Origin: Cohnella abietis
GTDB lineage: Bacteria; Bacillota; Bacilli; Paenibacillales; Paenibacillaceae
Direction: 5' to 3'
Length of the DNA: 64,000 nucleotides
Assembly: GCF_004295585.1 (NCBI RefSeq)
Contig: NZ_AP019400.1
Span: 2,199,501 to 2,263,500, forward strand
A program made the position numbers and the translations under genes. The notes under the pieces are model-generated. The model saw nothing but the letters and a program-made list of their open reading frames with translations. It had not been told where the DNA came from and made no database searches. This document shows, piece by piece, positions 61,843 through 64,000 of the stretch. Position 1 is the stretch's first letter; each line of letters starts with the position of its first letter.

Positions 61843-62343
61843 ATGAGGATTTTGGGAATCGACCCTGGAATAGCCATCATGGGATTCGGTTTTATTGATA
61901 AAGTGGGGCACAAATTAACCCCGGTTCAATATGGGTGTATAGAAACGGCGGCAGGAACACCGCAGGAATTACGCTTAAAGCAAATTTATGATTCGGCTTG
62001 TACCTTATTGGACCAATATAAACCGGATACGGTAGCTGTCGAGAAGCTGTTTTTCAACAAGAATGTAACGAATGCATTTAGTGTTGGACAAGCCCGTGGG
62101 GTTTTCATACTGGCAGCGGCACAACGAGGTTTAACTATTGGGGAATACACCCCGATGCAGGTGAAACAAGCCGTTGTAGGTTATGGGGCCGCCGAGAAAA
62201 AACAAGTTCAGGAAATGGTCAAGATGCTGCTTAAATTATCGGTAGTACCTAAGCCGGACGATGTTGCTGATGCGCTCGCTGTAGCGATCTGCCATGCGCA
62301 TTCCATCGTCTTAAATGATCGATTGAATGGAGTGATACGCTAA
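61843..62343 (+). CDS. ruvC: RuvC, Holliday junction resolvase
   Basis: 166 residues, ATG 61843. The acidic active site is visible: Asp7 (GIDPGI), Glu67 (VAVEKLFF) and the C-terminal DDVADALAVAICH acids. It resolves four-way junctions moved by RuvAB. Its presence is notable in context: B. subtilis itself lacks RuvC and uses RecU, while Paenibacillaceae carry RuvC. The stop overlaps the ruvA start (TAATG). Confidence 0.97.
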   Translation: MRILGIDPGIAIMGFGFIDKVGHKLTPVQYGCIETAAGTPQELRLKQIYDSACTLLDQYKPDTVAVEKLFFNKNVTNAFSVGQARGVFILAAAQRGLTIGEYTPMQVKQAVVGYGAAEKKQVQEMVKMLLKLSVVPKPDDVADALAVAICHAHSIVLNDRLNGVIR

Positions 62344-62963
62344 TGATCGATTATTTACGAGGAAAAGTTGCTCATATAGAAAGCGAATACGTCGTTCTTG
62401 ATGTTCATGATGTTGGTTATCGTGTATTTACACCTAACCCTTATGGATTGTCTCGGAACGAAGATCAAGTGCAATTATTTATTCATTATCATGTTCGCGA
62501 GGATGCTACTCAGTTATTCGGTTTTACGACAAGAGATGAGCAAGCCTTATTCCGTAGATTGCTGGAAGTATCAGGAATTGGCCCTAAGGTTGCGCTTGGA
62601 GTGCTTGTTGGAGGCCGACCGGAAACTGTAGTTGCAGCCATTCAGCAAGAAAATATCGCTTTTCTCACGAAGCTTCCTGGGATTGGTAGGAAAACTGCAC
62701 AACGAATGATTCTTGATTTGAAAGATAAGCTGGGTACTTTAGATAGTCGTTGGGCGGTTGCGTCCATGATAGATCTTGAAATGCCAGGCGTAGCATCCGA
62801 CAGCAGCTCGGCGTGGGCAGCGGCACGTGAAGCGCTAACTGGTCTTGGCTATCGTGATGTGGAATTAGATAAGGCATGGCTGGTTCTTAAAGACAAGGTA
62901 ACCGGAGACGAATCCCCGGATGTGCTAATTAAGAAAGCTCTGCAGCAATTGTTTCAAGGATAG
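62343..62963 (+). CDS. ruvA: RuvA, Holliday junction-binding protein
   Basis: 206 residues, coupled to ruvC by an overlapping stop-start. N-terminal OB domain (MIDYLRGKVAHIESEYVVLDV), then two helix-hairpin-helix motifs (VSGIGPKVALGVL and LPGIGRKTAQRMI). The C-terminal domain (AREALTGLGYRDVELDKA) binds RuvB. Tetramers hold the junction in the planar form for RuvB. Confidence 0.97.
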   Translation: MIDYLRGKVAHIESEYVVLDVHDVGYRVFTPNPYGLSRNEDQVQLFIHYHVREDATQLFGFTTRDEQALFRRLLEVSGIGPKVALGVLVGGRPETVVAAIQQENIAFLTKLPGIGRKTAQRMILDLKDKLGTLDSRWAVASMIDLEMPGVASDSSSAWAAAREALTGLGYRDVELDKAWLVLKDKVTGDESPDVLIKKALQQLFQG

Positions 62964-62995
62964 ATAGCTGATTAGCGGTAGAGGAGGCGGGAGCC

Positions 62996-64000
62996 ATGGA
63001 GGAAGACCGAATCATTACCGCGCATTTAATGATGGAGGATCAAGCGGTTGAATATAGCCTGCGCCCTCGTTACTTGGCAGAATATATTGGCCAGGCGCAA
63101 GTAAAGGACAACTTAAAGATATACATAGAAGCTGCTAAAATGCGGAAAGAGCCGCTCGATCACGTTCTGCTGTATGGTCCACCAGGCTTGGGGAAAACAA
63201 CGCTTTCCAATATTATCGCGAATGAGCTTGGCGTTAACATCCGTACAACAAGTGGTCCTGCTATTGAACGTCCTGGTGATCTTGCTGCGATCCTGACTAA
63301 TCTTCAAGAAAACGATGTTCTATTCATTGATGAAATTCATCGGCTGCATCGAACGGTTGAGGAAGTGCTTTATCCTGCGATGGAGGATTTCGCGCTTGAT
63401 TTTATAATAGGTAAAGGGCCAAGCGCACGTTCGGTACGCCTTGATTTGCCTAAATTTACTTTAATCGGGGCAACAACAAGAGCGGGCTTGCTCTCGGCAC
63501 CTTTACGTGATCGCTTCGGGGTTGTAAGCCGGTTGGAATTTTACACAGAAGATGAGCTATCATACATCGTTACGAGAACAGCAGAAATATTCGGAGTAGG
63601 TATGGTTGGAGAAGCATCGAGAGAGATAGCAAGGAGAGCACGAGGAACGCCAAGGATCGCTAACCGACTGCTGAAGCGAGTACGTGATCATGCTCAGGTT
63701 AGAGGGGATGGAATCATTACGGATGCCGTGGCGGGTGATGCGTTGGAAAGAATCCAAGTCGATCCCATGGGTCTTGATAGTATCGATCACAAGATGCTTC
63801 GTTCCATGATTCAGAACTATGGTGGCAGGCCAGTTGGTTTAGATACGATAGCGGCTTCCATCGGTGAAGAGAGCCAAACGATCGAGGATGTCTACGAGCC
63901 ATATCTCATGCAGATTGGATTTCTGCAACGTACGCCGCGTGGTAGAATCGTTACGGCAGCAGCCTACCGACACTTGGGCCTGCCTGTTCCGGAGCTTAAT
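62996..64000 (+). CDS. ruvB: RuvB, Holliday junction branch-migration ATPase (3' end missing)
   Basis: ATG 62996 follows GAGGAGGCGGGA. The frame is open for 335 codons to the window edge with no stop; full-length RuvB is about 335-350 residues, so only a few codons are missing. AAA+ motifs: [13 protein letters not shown] (Walker A) and LFIDEIHRL (Walker B), sensor [18 protein letters not shown]. The winged-helix DNA-binding domain is at the end ([19 protein letters not shown]). Probably cotranscribed with ruvCA. Confidence 0.96.
   Translation, partial: MEEDRIITAHLMMEDQAVEYSLRPRYLAEYIGQAQVKDNLKIYIEAAKMRKEPLDHVLLYGPPGLGKTTLSNIIANELGVNIRTTSGPAIERPGDLAAILTNLQENDVLFIDEIHRLHRTVEEVLYPAMEDFALDFIIGKGPSARSVRLDLPKFTLIGATTRAGLLSAPLRDRFGVVSRLEFYTEDELSYIVTRTAEIFGVGMVGEASREIARRARGTPRIANRLLKRVRDHAQVRGDGIITDAVAGDALERIQVDPMGLDSIDHKMLRSMIQNYGGRPVGLDTIAASIGEESQTIEDVYEPYLMQIGFLQRTPRGRIVTAAAYRHLGLPVPELN

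Overview
The window is a chromosomal segment of a spore-forming Firmicute of the Paenibacillaceae (Paenibacillus or Cohnella type). Evidence: a block of sporulation genes (spoVID, spoIIB, spoIVFA/spoIVFB, spo0B, safA, bofC, lonB) interleaved with housekeeping genes in Bacillales order, sigma-A type promoters, GGAGG ribosome binding sites with frequent GTG/TTG starts, a T-box leader on valS, and L27 with a cleavable N-terminus. Genus is inferred from gene order and protein style, not from a database search.

Layout. (1) 1-7104: right end of a PBSX/Mu-like contractile-tail prophage: end of xkdR, xkdS, baseplate J (xkdT), xkdU, tail fibre, small tail genes, then a lysis cassette (XhlA-like protein, LL-H holin, C39-like cysteine endolysin). 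Two edge genes follow: a reverse-strand membrane protein and a small gene behind a LexA-boxed promoter. The prophage abuts the 3' end of a tRNA-Gly(CCC) gene, its probable attachment site. (2) 7179-16888: protein quality control and isoprenoids: a conserved unknown gene, tig, clpP, clpX, ispG, a PCYCGC-motif lipoprotein, and a SWIM-SNF2 helicase. (3) 16889-18001: 1.1 kb without a gene, holding a 31-bp triplicate, a 114-bp tandem array rich in hairpins, a terminator and one copy of a dispersed palindromic element. (4) 18002-31034: lonB, lonA, engB, then a tetrapyrrole operon (hemA, hemX, precorrin-2 dehydrogenase, hemC, cobA-hemD fusion, hemB, hemL), and spoVID to 32481. (5) 32482-34260: three successive tandem arrays, all with a 51-bp period, then the valS T-box leader. 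(6) 34261-50434: valS, folC, murC, the second copy of the dispersed element, spoIIB, a DUF4321 gene, maf, radC, mreBCD, minCD, rodA, spoIVFA, spoIVFB. (7) 50468-64000: rng, L21 leader with rplU-prp-rpmA, spo0B, obg, pheB, hom, thrB, pheA, safA, bofC, ruvCAB (ruvB runs off the end).

How the parts work together. The mre, min, rodA and murC genes set cell shape, septum position and wall synthesis. SpoIIB, SpoIVFA/FB, BofC, SpoVID, SafA and Spo0B act during sporulation (engulfment, pro-sigma-K control, coat assembly, phosphorelay). Heme and siroheme synthesis share one operon. ClpXP, LonA, LonB and trigger factor provide proteostasis. Two LexA-type boxes, one at the prophage edge and one at ruvCAB, place both under SOS control.

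The least explained sequence is the repeat DNA: the 114-bp array, the three consecutive 51-bp arrays, and the two-copy element that sits just after a terminator both times. No CRISPR array, transposase or rRNA gene is visible. All homology statements come from reading the sequence; none was checked by search.
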